From: Lingula anatina
Lineage: Eukaryota > Brachiopoda > Lingulata > Lingulida > Lingulidae
DNA length: 64,000 nucleotides
Direction: 5' to 3'
NCBI RefSeq assembly: GCF_001039355.2
Contig: NW_019773513.1
Coordinates: 459,047 to 523,046, forward strand
Both the position numbers and the translations under genes were made by a program. A model generated the notes under the pieces. The model was not told the origin of the DNA, searched no databases, and was given only the letters and a program-made list of their open reading frames with translations. Positions 34,928 through 47,265 of this stretch are shown in pieces. The first letter of the stretch is position 1. Each line of letters begins with the position of its first letter.

Positions 34928-37502
34928 TTATCTGGTCTGTTGTTTCATGAAGGACCTCAACACCTCCACAGCTTCAGGCATGTTCCTTCTTCCAAATCCA
35001 ATTCTCACAAACTTATCCTCAAACTCAAAGATGCTCCCTGGCACCAGCAGCAGTTCCGCCTCATTCACCAGTCGCTCACACAGCCCTGCTGCACTACCGC
35101 CCCCTAGCGCCAATGCCTTGGGCTTCAGCCTGGCAAACATGGTGGTGCACGCTGATGGGCGGTGCCACTCAAAATATTCCTCATACTCGTGAAAGAAATC
35201 GCTCAAAACATCAAGATTGCCACGTATCACTCGAACAGTTCTGTCGATTAATTTCTGCTTGTTCCTCAACGCCATAATTGACAAAATCTCACTGGGCGCG
35301 GATGAGCAGATGGTGAGATAGTCTTTATATTCCGCCATCTTCTCCATTAGGGCTGCATCTCGCGTGCACAACCAGCCAATCCTCAGGCCAGGCAGTCCGA
35401 ATGTCTTGGAAAGTCCCGACAACGTCACAGCATTCTCGTACATGGACACTGCAGAAGGTAATGGATCTGATCCATCATTGTCACTCAAGCGGTACATTTC
35501 GTCACAGAACAAGATGAGTTGTTTCTCTCTACAGAGGTCTATGATCTCCTGCCACTGGGAGAGACTGGGCACAAATGCTGTTGGGTTGTGGGGAAAGTTG
35601 ACCACTAAGAAACGCGTCTTGGGCTGGATAAGCTTAGCAAGCTGCTTCAAGTCAAACTGCCAGCCACTGTCTTCTTTGTACTCTGCCTTCCAGTATGAAA
35701 CCTGAAACAAGACATTTGGTTATAATTCTTATTTTTCTTACATCACTTATTGTAACATCTTTCCAACAATTAAATTAAAAACAAATTCAAAAAAAGTCTA
35801 TCAAAATATGATGAAATGATCATAACATCTCAAAAAAATAAAGCTGTTAATCATTATGACTACGTAAATATGCATTATAAACATGTATAATAGTAAATAA
35901 ACATTATTTCCAAAAGGCAAGTTTAACATAGTAATGTTGCATAAGATCCAGAAAATTATCACAGAACACCCCAGGATAATTTGGGTCATGTTTTCTTTTG
36001 TTTTCTGTTCCCTTCGTGACAGTGATACGTGTTGATTTTTTTTTTTCCATCTTAGACCCCATTCCCATAGATTTTAGATCGATCTATCCCTGTGGGGAGT
36101 CTAACTAAATTTCTGTCAGCTTAGCTGGCTTAAGCGTCTGTCCTGCCTACTAAAAGCTGTAAGGGGGTAATTAACTATGGTAACTGCAATTTAGCGTGAA
36201 CCCCAGGGAGTTAGGTCGATCTAAAGCTAAATCTCTGGATCGATCTAAATCTCTGGGAATGCACGTTTATATACAATATTCCTGCAGAAAAGGGGAAACT
36301 GTCAGTAACACACAGGTTGCTGACAGGTCATGACTGCTGGAAATGCCACAGGACCTGCAGGATTTTTTATATCCCAGCTCCTTTAGACTGACAAGGTTTA
36401 TTTGAAAATACAATACGTGAAAATAAATCACATGTATACACAGACAAAGGGAAATAAAACACTTCAGACCAGCAGAGAATTTGCAGGACCTTCAGATTTC
36501 TTGCAATGCAGGTATTTCAGACTTTTAACATCTCCAAAGTCTTCCCCATGTCTGCACTTGTTCAGTAAATCTGGTGCAAGTATGTATTTTACACTGAACA
36601 TTCCATTAACATTTCATATACCTCAGTGTGCATATTCAACACTCCATACAAGCTCTGGTAAGCAGGGAATGTGACCACTGCATGGATATCATCCGGCCCA
36701 TGCTTCTCTATCAGCAGCTGCACTATGGACTTCATGGCCAGGTAGATCCCTTCCTGGGGGGCAATGACCAGCACCTGGGGGTCACTGACCTCTGGGTACA
36801 TGCTGGCTATCTCCTTACGGAGCAGTGGGTGACCCTGACTGTCTGTGTACCCCAGGGAGAGGTTCTTCCAAAGAGACTGGCACTCCTGGTCTGCCAGTGA
36901 GACCAGCTGGAATTGTGGTAATTTTGACTGATCATGTGTAAAACACAATGTTGATGGAGGTTTATCAAAAACTACAATTCAAATTTTATTTTGTAGCTGT
37001 TGACCGAGCTCCGTTTCTTAAGGCTGTAAAATTGGCAAATAAAAACAACAAGTAAATACAAGTGATATTGGTAATATATTCAATGTTTACTTTTTATGGA
37101 GCACTTTAATTACTATTTAACCAAACGTCTTTTATTTTAGTACGTACTGTACAGGTAATTGCCAATTTTATACAAGATTACACTGGCGTAAACGATAATA
37201 AGAAAAAGCTAATGCGGAGAAGAATACTAAGTCTTGAAAAATAGGTTTTTTAATGCACGTGCATATAATCTGATGGGTGGCAGCCTCAACCTTGGACTTT
37301 GAGCGACTGATGTGAGAAAGACTTGACCAGAAACCTGAGGGTCTCTCTCAGCCAAAAACAATAATAAACAGTCTAACGCTTGTACCTCATTCATGCTCAT
37401 TGACTCCGGGTCCGAACAGCAAAGAAGGTACTTGGTTTTGAATTCATATTTGGCAAAATATCTCTCTAACTTAAACGCAGCCGGCGCGCAGCGACGAATC
37501 AT
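34928..37502 (-). CDS. PLP-dependent class I/II aminotransferase, capreomycidine-synthase-like
   Basis: Exons 37502-37386, 36906-36622 and 35701-34928 are all joined in phase 0 and encode 391 residues. The fold-type I aminotransferase signature is complete: 'LGYTDSQGHPLLR' near the N-terminus, 'NFPHNPT' (about 169-175), 'FCDEMYR' with the PLP-contacting Asp near 201, 'SLSKTFGLPGLRIGW'-like motif with the aldimine Lys near 233, and a C-terminal 'KFVRIGFGR' with the substrate-carboxylate Arg. The N-terminal 'FKLERYFAKYEF' resembles animal proteins annotated as capreomycidine-synthase-like; that annotation names a bacterial relative, and the true substrate is unknown. No targeting peptide is clear, so it is probably cytosolic. 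The gene is divergent from the zinc-finger gene. A MITE sits in intron 2. Confidence 0.88.
36060..36262. mobile_element. MITE with GATCGATCTA-containing termini
   Basis: 'attcccatagattttagatcgatc' at the left and 'gatcgatctaaatctctgggaat' at the right are imperfect inverted repeats around about 150 bp, in intron 2 of the aminotransferase gene. A diverged relative is at 43835-44085. Confidence 0.65.
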
Positions 37503-37870
37503 CTCTAAATACTACTTGGACTTTAAATTTCTGTAATCAACAAATGGGTAATGGCTTGTTGCCGATACAATGTTTGAAGTCTGCTTTGCTACACCGGTTG
37601 AAATGTACAACAATGAGTAAATTTACATAATCTATAGGTAAAACCAGTTACAGCGTTAGATCAGTATCGTTAACCAGTTACAGCGTTAGATCAGTATCGT
37701 TAAAAGAAAAAGAAAAAATTTATTACAGTAAAAATGAGCTTGTCTTGATAATCATAACACCTGCCGGCAACTTCCTGCTTGACATCGTCATGCACCTTGT
37801 GTAGTGGCGTCAGAGGCGGCAATTTTTGTTGTTTGAACTTCTCGAAAGCTTGGTTCTCGGTAAGTTTCCG
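37503..37870. promoter_or_regulatory. Probable divergent promoter region with a 30-bp direct duplication
   Basis: This interval lies upstream of the aminotransferase ATG and would contain the 5' end of the zinc-finger gene if its noncoding first exon is near 37780-37860 (donor-like 'ctcggtaagt' at 37856). A 30-bp unit starting 'aaccagttacagcg' is exactly repeated at 37642-37671 and 37672-37701. Promoter assignment is inference. Confidence 0.4.
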
Positions 37871-39526
37871 ACTTGTGTGAGTGTTTGTATGTCTAGATCA
37901 AGGCGATAAGGCATCGGATATCTTTGACGCATGATACAATTCGTTTAATTGTCAGTTTTTCGCACAGACGCCACAAAATGGATGATGTGAGAAAGCTTGG
38001 TGATGTCATACTGACGTCAATGCTGACCTATTTGCACATTGACGACACGCTATAATTATAGCAAGTACTGGGAAATACGGGCTGAGAGCAACGCCACAGA
38101 CATTTCTATTTTTAAATCACAATGTGCGTCAGTTTTGGAAAATAATTTACATTTGTGCTTACTGGCGGTGAAAACGTGACTGTGACAGATACTGTGTTTT
38201 ATAAATAGTGAAATGATCTGGTTGAACGCGTATGTCGGGAGGAAAGGGGGGGGGGGGACGCTTTTTTTTTCTTTGGAGAAACAATAGCCTATTCCGGTTA
38301 CATGATTTATTTATTCTTTGTAGATCTAAATGAATTAAAATTATTTGGTAATTGTTATACGCAGTCATGGTATTTTTGTGATGATTCAATCAACAAATGA
38401 GTCATTGAAAATATTTTTAAATGTAAATAAGTTTGGTATGCTAGGGCAACCTTTATATTTGTGTAGGTGTAAGTACAGTGCGTATGCTAGACAAATTAAA
38501 AAAAAAGGTGGAAAAAACAGCATTTTAAGTCACTTTTTGCCTAACTTTCACTTTAATTGTCTCGGCATTCCTCTTCTTTCTTTTCCTATAGCTGTAAACT
38601 AGAGATTTAATTCTTTTCTACTGGTGACTCATGCAGTAGAGTTAGGAATTAATAATGCCTTGGGGCTTGACTGACTTGACACAGGGCTTTGTTGGTTTTC
38701 ATTCACAGCTGAATGTAGGTTTAACACTGTTGTCTGAAATATGCAATTTACGTTTGCTTTTATAAAAAAACTAGGTACCAGTATTTAAAGCATTTAAAGT
38801 GAAAGGCTAAAAGTAAAGTCTTGGGTTATTTTATTTTCTTTATACTATGAAATTACACTAAATTGCCTAATTAAATTTTTGCTTCTTTAAAAATCTAGGA
38901 TTAAAATACCAGATGAATATTTCCTATTGTTTAACAGGACCATATAATATTGCTGTGCAAGTTTATCATTATTTTTGCCCTGTCGGGAAAGATCAATGTG
39001 TTAGGTGTGACACTGCACAATGTAACCACATGCAGGTACAATTTTGCTTGACAACATCTTGGCAATTTATAATGAAAAATATGGTTTAATCACAGTTTAC
39101 CAATATGCAAAATTAAAGTCTAAGGCATTTATTTATCAGCCCAAGCATCCTAATCAGTACTTGCTGCATTTCTGGACTTATTGTAAACACCAAAACATAT
39201 TTTAACCAGGAGTGGGGGCTTGGGGGCTTATAACCAAACTTTCCCTTACTTTTTTCAGCTGTACTTTTATGCAGAGGCTCCAGCAGTAACTTAACTTTTT
39301 ATATTCAGTTAGCCCCCACTTAAAATATGTGCCTTTTCACATCAGCATCTGTATTTTGAAATGCAATTAATTATATGCAATGTAATAAATAGATTAATCT
39401 ATTTCACTGTCACTTATTTGGCCAAATATCTGTCAATAGACAGAAAAAAAAAACACTTGTGAAACACTATGTTTTCAACACAAGACAATATATTATACAT
39501 TTACCTATGTGTTGTTATCCTTTCAG
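37871..39526. other. Presumed first intron of the zinc-finger gene
   Basis: No coding sequence recognised. It ends in a good acceptor ('gttgttatcctttcag') before the first coding exon. It contains homopolymer runs near 38248 (G then T). Confidence 0.45.
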
Positions 39527-39544
39527 TCTCCAGAGGTCATTAAT

Positions 39545-42327
39545 ATGCCTAAAAGTGGCAAGGGCCTCCACTGCACTATCATAGATGGCGCTCCGCATGT
39601 CAACCTGTTCCACAGTCAGGAAATGTTTAACATTGGTCCGAACTATAACAAGTGGGTTCAGTCAGAATGGGACTCAGACCTTTCTTCACTCACTTCCTTC
39701 GGGTTGCAGGCACAAGATGTGTTCCCAGCAGATGACCCCAAGTGTTACATGTACTACTCACTAGAGGGATTCTTGATGCTCTTCTTCAAGAAAGTCTGCA
39801 TTCATAGTCTGGATGCTCAGAGAAAAATGGATTATATAAAGTTTCTGAGGCACGTTTGTCGTGTTTATGCACAACAGGTAGGTAGTGATAACCAGACATC
39901 CCGTTCCTAGTTGTTTTTAGCAATAATAAAAGATCAACCTGATCTCTTTTGGAACAATAGTGACTTAACAACTGTATTACAGTTTTATGATTATTTAGAA
40001 AACAGCATCTTTTAGACTAGATTTGTGCCTTTGTCTGCTCAAGAGTCAATCTTTAATGTCATTATTATGTTTCATTTTAACTGTCATTTTCTTATCTTAA
40101 AGCATTCTGTTTTGTTTTTCTGATATTCAGCTTAAGTGTTTGGAATTATTATTAATTTAAAAATCGTGATGATTTAATCTTTAAGTAATATAGTGGTATT
40201 ACTTACCAAACTCTTTACAGATGCAGTGTTACAAATAAATATTGCTCCTAACCCCCCCACCTGCTATGAATTGTATTTTGAAACTTTGAAGGTGACCAAA
40301 GTATTATCAGACTCGGAGGGGAAGAAGACCGCCCAGGTTGACCTGATGGAGGCTGCCAGCGGAGATTGGGGAGAGGGGTGGTCAAATCACACGTCAATGA
40401 AAACACCTCAGTTACATGAGAAGTCTAGTCCAGTTAGCAGTATACTAAGTCCTAGTATAAAAGAGAGAGTCTCAGGTAGGTTGATATCAAACACCTAGCA
40501 TAAAAGTCTCAAATATATTTTTATTAGGGGAAAAATTGCATGGTTGCTTTTAAGCAGTTTTGAACAAAAGTGTAAATGATTTTAGGGCAATTTTCTTAGT
40601 GTTTGTTTCCTTTTAGTTTACCAGTAGATTTCAAGCACCATCTATCAACCAAAACAAAGTCTCCTCATGGCAAATGCTTTTGAAACAAAGATTTCCAATT
40701 TGTGAAGACTAAGTGATTGTTGTTTATTTGCAGTCCCAGCAGTCAAAAAATCAAAGTTGAGCCAGAAAGTAGATGAACTACTTGAACGTAGGTCCCGCGA
40801 GAGCAGCCCCAATGTGGCAGATCACGGAATGAATGGCATGAGGGCAGCAACTGGTCACCAGGGGTCAGCACTAGAGCAGAGGAACGGGTCACATGAAAGG
40901 AGGTTTGTATTGAATCTGTGTACTTTGATATCTTTAATATTGGTGTGTGTATGAACAGTTATGCATATTATGTATATTTGGTTTTGCTTTGAAGGAAAAA
41001 GCATTGACAACATGCTTATTTTTGCTGATGATATTTTCATTATTGGTGTAGGAGTATTGTATTTGGGAAACAAGCCACAGATGTTTTCATGCAATGTTAA
41101 AGTGCCATGATCTGATTAATTGATGAATATTTATGATGTTGTGTATCTTCCAAACAAAACAATTAGCAACACAGTTGATACAAAATTTATGCTGATTGAT
41201 ATAGAAACTGATGCAAATTTAATAGTGCGTAATGAAAACTTTTACGAATCTACAACAAAATTGGTATGGTATTGACAGAAATTATTGCATCAAAAAACAC
41301 GCAGTGATAGTGTAGATATCAGTTCCAGAGTATGGATTTTTTTGTTTTTTCCAGCATCAGGGAAAGCCCAACAGGTACAGGCAATTCCAGTCTCCAGTCT
41401 GGTGTCCCTTGCATTGCCTCTCCTCCAGTGGTCACGCCAGAACCCATCAAAATAAAGGTGGAGCCACCAGATGATACCATGGAGGAAAACAATCACAGAA
41501 CTGACCAATCAAACACAAAAGAAATCTCAGGTGACACATTAGGAACCAGTCCCTATTCAACCATGTGGATGCCGAAAATAGGTCAAACATCTTCTCTAGC
41601 ACAAGGTCAAGGTCAGCCAGGTCAGGCACAGGGCCTGGCCGACCAAGGGGACAAACTGACCACTGGTGATCACCCAGTGGCCATGCACCTGAGAAGGAAG
41701 GGCTACTCGTGCTTAACTTGCAAACAGACTTTTGCCAACGGGAAACAGCATTGGATGCACAAACTGGAAACGGGGCACGGACAAATTTTCTGTGAAATCT
41801 GCCACACGCGGTTCTTGATCGAGGAAGACCTGGTCGACCACGTGTGTCACGGTCAGGACGATTCGCTGCAGTTACATTGCCTCAAGTGCAACAAAAAGTT
41901 CCCCAATTTTCAAAGCAAAAAGGCACATCAGCGTTACTGTGGTCGTAGTTATCGCTGCAATGACTGCAAGCAGAGGTTTCCCGACCCTGACAAGTTGCTG
42001 TCCCACAGGATCGTGTGTACGGGGCCCACAGCGAGCACCGACGGCGACATGGCGAAAATGCCAACTGAAAAATCGCGCACCAGAAAGGTGGCCGCGGCTG
42101 CCAAGCGCAAGCTAGAGGAGGCAGACATTGAAGAGGGGAGACCTTTACTAAACTGTGTGTACTGTGGGGCGTGGCTAGAGAACGCTGAGTATGGGAAGCA
42201 TGTTCAGAGGTGTAAAAAACAGTTCAGAGGGCGGGATAAAGGATTCAAGTGCTCGGACTGTGAACTGCGGTTTAAAACGGCAGAGGAATTAGTCTCGCAT
42301 CGTGTTATACATACAAATGCCAAATGA
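39545..42327 (+). CDS. C2H2 zinc-finger protein
   Basis: Coding exons 39545-39877, 40292-40475, 40734-40902 and 41355-42327 (phases 0, 1, 2) encode 552 residues. The chosen Met follows an acceptor ending at 39526, so the 5' UTR is spliced. Residues 1-111 contain a region without recognised domain ('HSQEMFNIGPNYNKW', 'GLQAQDVFPADDPKCYMYY') that may be a dimerisation or recruitment domain. Residues 111-345 are low-complexity and polar, with 'IKVEPPDD' (about 262-269), a sumoylation consensus. Six Cys2-His2-like fingers fill residues about 346-552; several have atypical spacing or Cys in the last position (…HxxxC), and basic 'KSRTRKVAAAAKRK' between fingers 4 and 5 could be a nuclear signal. Likely a DNA-binding nuclear regulator. 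The start of exon 2 rests on phase and a moderate acceptor. Confidence 0.82.
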
Positions 42328-43528
42328 TCCACACCCCATAATTTCACAGAACTGGTCCTTCTCTTAAATATGAACTCTTTTTTTAATAATTTAAATGAAA
42401 GAAGCTGTAAACGGGATTAATTTTATTATTTTGAAAGAATGGGACAAGTCGCGGAATATTTGCTGATCTGTCGACAGAGGCAACCGTTTTAGAATTGTAC
42501 TGCGCCAGCGTCACGTTAGATACGAAACTTACGTACTCTTGTTTCTATGTCGTTCTGAAGGTGATTCTGCACACGCTTTTAATCTTTGTGTTAGATCGGC
42601 TAAAAACACTATAAGATGGCATTTATATTTCTGCAGATTTCAGCTGCTGTGAGCATATAGGATATTTTGAAATGTGACAGTATTATGACAACCCGGCCTT
42701 TGTGACAGTCATTTTTCAACCAGAGAATTATGAAGAGAAGAGTAAAGTCCTTATTACCTGTAATGTCAAAAATCTGAAGCCCTTGGAGGATTATTTTTTT
42801 TAGAAATTTGGTGCTTTATACATTGAGTCATTAGTACTTTAACTTACGGTATCTGGTTGAACCGCCACGAGATTTCAAGAAAATAGTTTTGAATTAATCA
42901 TATGTACATGTATTTGCTTTTGATAAAATCCTTGTAAAGAATCTGACTAATATTATTGTTTTTGTATTTTTGCATTCTGGGTGCTCCAGAAAAGAGTTGC
43001 TCATATGGAGCTCGAAAATATTCCTTTTACATGAGGCATATTGAATAACTAACAAATACTGAAGGGTTGCCAAGTTCATTTATAGACGGCGCTAAAAGTG
43101 TGTCTTGTAACTGTGCTAGAGATAACTGTTGTAAACAGTCCTTGTTGTACCTACTAAATTATGCAGCTAAACCGATGTTCCCAGCTTTAATTATATTGTC
43201 CTTGTTTAGTTATTCTCGTACCGTAGATGATTCAATAACAATATGCTCATTTACCATGTTTAAGCAACTGTGTTCTTTTTTTCCCGTTGTAGACTCAACA
43301 GGTGTTACAGGTATGGTAATACTATGTTTGTAGGCTGGGATACATTGGAAGGACTCGAATAAATGAAAATTGAATCTGCCTACTTGAATATTTTTCATTA
43401 TTATTTTAACGAACCGGTTACAATTTTGCACAACCTCAACTGGAAAAAAAGGTCGGGGGTGGGGGGGGGGGGGTAAGGAAAAAAAGTATAAGCCTTTTAC
43501 ATTCTCACAGTTCAACAGAAGTTTCATA
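42328..43528. other. 3' region of the zinc-finger gene
   Basis: Mostly presumed 3' UTR and intergenic sequence. AATAAA at about 43359 is a candidate poly(A) signal. Poly-G tract at 43459-43472. A small open frame at 43067-43333 has no support. Confidence 0.4.
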
Positions 43529-43725
43529 GGGTGCGCTCACAACGAAACTGTCGTGCTTTGTAGATCTTTCCGATTCCGCAGGGACTTGCTGAATGCAATC
43601 AGATTAACGGGCTTCCTCTTGTTTTTCTGTATTTTTATCAACGCCAGGTGGAGGCGTGTAAGTCTGTTAACCTGACTGCATTCAGCAAGAGTCCTCACGA
43701 TAGTTTCACTGTGAACGCACTCTTA
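43529..43725. mobile_element. Long-hairpin foldback element
   Basis: The left half ('ggtgcgctcacaacgaaact', 'cttgctgaatgcaatcag') is mirrored in the right half ('ctgactgcattcagcaag', 'agtttcactgtgaacgcact'). The arms pair imperfectly over most of the 197 bp. It has the structure of a MITE or foldback element, with no coding potential. Confidence 0.7.
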
Positions 43726-43834
43726 CTTTTCCTTCAGCGCCTGGGTGAGTACCAGTGGCGGTACTGTTAACCTGCGTGAGTGTTGTAGGCCGTCAACGGC
43801 TGTGCCCTAGCCCACGGCCCTGAATAAGAGATCA

Positions 43835-44085
43835 TTCCCAGACCCTATCGTACTAACTTTGGATCGAACTATCTCCGAGGGGATTCTCGTTTAATTGCAA
43901 TTAACTTGGGCGGGTTAGATTTCTGTCACGCCTGCTGAAGCTGATATGGGGTAATTAACTATCGTTTAGCAGCTTTAGTGGGCGTCCCAGACGTCTAAGC
44001 CACTTGGGCTGAAAGCAATTTAGCGAGGGACCCCGGGGAGATGAACCGATCCTGTTAGATCGATATAAGGATGGAAAACCAGTCT
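43835..44085. mobile_element. Diverged relative of the 36.06-kb MITE
   Basis: Shared order of blocks: 'attcccaga', 'ggatcgaact', 'gtttctgtcac'-like, 'ggggtaattaactat', 'gcaatttagcg', 'ccccggggag' and 'gttagatcgat'. Confidence 0.55.
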
Positions 44086-45029
44086 TAGACCTAAAAAATA
44101 ATACAGATAAAAGCCTAACTTTATTCCCGGAACCTACCTTGCAAGTAAGGCTTGACTGTGAATATAAAAATAAACGCATTCAACGCATTAAAAAGGATTA
44201 ATATTGGTTATCCGCTGAATAAAAGATTATATCGACCGTCAACACATGGAATAAATGCACCTCAACAGGTTATAGTTTACTGTGTAATGAAAGAGCTTAA
44301 ATCAATTTGAATTAATAACGTGAGAGGTTGGTTTGATATCTTGTGAACGCGTCCCTAAGCGCATTCGATCAACTTGAGAAGTATGAGCCTGGTTTCCCCA
44401 CCCAAGCCAACACCCTGCGGATCCATGGGTGAATTTACCTACTGGTGTCTTAAGAGACGAACACGTGAACTGGGTTGTGCCCTTAAATACTTCAAGTTTT
44501 TTTTCTTGGCGATGATACGAACTCGTGTCTCACCCCTCACCCCAATTTCTTCAAAAAACTAGTACAAACGGTCTCTGAAAAGGAAAGTCTGCATTAACTT
44601 AAACCGAAAGTCAGGGCTAACTCCACTAGTACCTGCACGTTCGGTGTTAATATCTATTTTTAAATCACATACGGAGATTACGCTTTTAGTTTCCTCTCAC
44701 AACGCGCATTCTCAGACCTCACCTGAGACCTCACGGTATTAACTACCGGGACAGCGTTAATAGAAAGCCTGGGGGACTTCACTAAGAGCCGTGTACGCCG
44801 TTAACGCACACCTGTGTCCGGAGAGCGTTCGAGTCTCTTCATATTAACGGTACATGATGAACATGTGGGGACATTTTGTCAGCCACGAGTTGCGTCTCTT
44901 GTATTTATACTCACGCAAAGCGGGCGTCACTGTCTTAAGGCAAATCTGAACGCAGGGTTTGCTTGAAAAAGCCACCGATTTCAGTCTTTTATTGCATAGA
45001 AAATAAATGAATATTGGTGTAAAAATTAA
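44086..45029. other. Intergenic, nothing recognised
   Basis: No supportable gene or repeat on either strand. Confidence 0.35.
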
Positions 45030-45295
45030 CTGCCCTTACTGTTCTGCTGTAAACAACAGTGTAGTTTGTGGTACAGTATATCCGTGTGTGAAGAAATCGA
45101 TTTTTTTTGTTTCATTTTCATTTTAATAGTTGACTGGGATTTCAAAGGCCGTCTATGCAAAATATAAGGCTTACTGGATAATGCAATTAGAAAGTGAGAC
45201 AAGTGTTTTCGAAGAAAATAAAGTGAAAGTAGCAAATTATTGGTGAGACTTTACAAAAAACCTCCTTTAATGTTCATCTAAAGTTTGGTTCAAAT
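45030..45295 (-). repeat. Dispersed repeat, inverted relative to copies at 59.7 and 62.4 kb
   Basis: The complement matches 59715-59975 and 62400-62640 (shared blocks such as 'ctttctaattgcatta', 'gacggcctttgaaatcccag' and 'cgatttcttca'). Unclassified interspersed repeat. Confidence 0.7.
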
Positions 45296-45379
45296 GACAC
45301 TCAATGAAGACTCGGTTTCTTTTCAGTTATTTCCATATGCAGTTGTAAAGACAACATTGTAAAGAAATAAAATGTTGAT

Positions 45380-45381
<2 letters not shown>

Positions 45382-45413
<32 letters not shown>
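45382..45413. repeat. (GA)n microsatellite
   Basis: Simple GA repeat. Confidence 0.9.
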
Positions 45414-46970
45414 ACATAAAAGTATGGAATGAGTGGGTATTAGCAGACTTTCAAGTATTTATTTTAAATAACATTAACATAATGCTTTTTTCATATTAAA
45501 AGTGCCACTGTCACTATTTCCCCGTGATGTAAGCCTGATTAAACAGGGATGTTCACGTCGAAACGAGCTTTGAAAAGCCCCTTATCAGGTCAAAGTTACC
45601 CTTTAAAAGACATCACACTGACATCGCATTCATTAATGATGTCTTGCTGATGAATAGCTGGCGGAGGTTTGCGCTTCCGTTCCTATCACTCTCACGCGTC
45701 GTAAAACATGCTCGGGGATTGCAATTAAAGTTGTCGCTCTAACTCTTGTAGATCTAGGGTTCTAAGGCGGGGATGGGAGAGGGGAGGGGGTGAGGTTGGC
45801 ACGTGGGTGAAATTTCATCTGATTCTGCATATGTATACCCTAGTGTATATATTCTGATTTAATCCAGGCTCTAAGAGCTTTAAAGCCAACTCAACTGTGT
45901 CATTTGTCTCACCGCAATCAAAAAGAGTTCAACCATAAGATCACTGTAATCTTTTATTGTTACTGTAATTTTATTCTGGCCTCAGTCTGCTTTATATCAA
46001 GAGTATTCGGGTACTGTGCTCAAAACAGCTATTAAATCGCCACCTCAAGGTAAAATATTTCACAGTACAGAAAAGCTACATACACATATTAATGAGAAAA
46101 TATAAAACATAAATGTCCGCCGAGCCGCTTCTGCTGGCTCAGGCGCATTATTTTAACAGTTAATATATGACACCGTCACATGCGTGTAATCAGTCGGGAA
46201 AAAAGATATTCATATCAAGTTACTGTGGAGACCCCCTTTTTTGGTGATTATGGCTTGGTTAAAGCTGGACGTGTTTTAACCTTCTCTGAAAATTGCTGAA
46301 AGAATCTTAACTAAAAAGACAAGGGGTTGTTCAGAGAAACTCTACTGGAAAAGATAAAACACCGCTTTTCAAGCTTTGGTTATAAGACTGACTCTAATAT
46401 GAACCCCCATTCAGTCACCTTCATATCCAAAATAATTATCGCGACGTCTGTAAGGTAGTGCACTGAAGAGAATGAGGTTATACGCTAGCGCCAAGACTAT
46501 AAAAATCATATCCGTATTATGGTGAACATATTTTAATGCAAAATATTCACCTTGATGATGGGATTAAGTTGCGTCTTTTAAAATCCAAATGCTAGTACCC
46601 AGTACGATGATGAAATTATAATATGTGCTCGTCTTTTAATGCAAATCATTGCGTTATGACATAAGGATGGGAAGGCCTGTTGTATACCACAAATGAGACT
46701 ACGTGAGAAGTGGAGAAAATCCAACGAGACGTGAGTGAATCGCCTCGTGCTGGTTGCCTTCGATGTCTGCGTGGCATCTGAAAGTTTGTAAGTATATCAC
46801 ATCAAGTAAAAAGTCTCTCTCGAAAAGAGAATCGATGGTTTTGTTTTGTTCATGCCGCCAAAAGAATTCTAATTGCTTTATGTACTATGTATATGGTCGT
46901 TAAATTTATACTTCTCTGTTAATGGCATGCCGTACCATATCATAATTCCGTACCATATCATAGTTCAAAT
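45414..46970. other. Intergenic, nothing recognised
   Basis: No supportable frame, RNA gene or repeat family. G-rich stretch near 45770-45795. Confidence 0.35.
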
Positions 46971-46975
46971 AACTT

Positions 46976-46992
46976 GCGCGCGCGCGCGCGGT

Positions 46993-47050
<58 letters not shown>

Positions 47051-47225
47051 TTGTTTCTAATCTGTGTGCATGCGTGAGCGTATGACAGAGAGTGTGTGAG
47101 CCTATGTCTCTCTCTCCCTCTCTTTCGGTCTGTATTTTTGTTTGCGTGTGTGAGTGATTGTGTTTGTGAGTGTACGTGTCCGTATTTATGTGTTTGCGAT
47201 TGGCATGAATTACGTGCGCGTGTGT

Positions 47226-47264
<39 letters not shown>

Positions 47265-47265
47265 G
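46976..47265. repeat. Low-complexity block (CG)n(GT)n(GA)n and GT-rich sequence
   Basis: Alternating purine-pyrimidine and GA runs at 46976-47048, then GT-rich sequence to 47265. All open frames across it on both strands are repeat artefacts. The CG/GT runs could form Z-DNA. Confidence 0.85.

Noticed and set aside
40193-40291. Upstream extension of zinc-finger exon 2
   Set aside because: Using the acceptor before 'atgcagtg' puts an immediate stop in frame; the acceptor before GTGACC keeps the phase.
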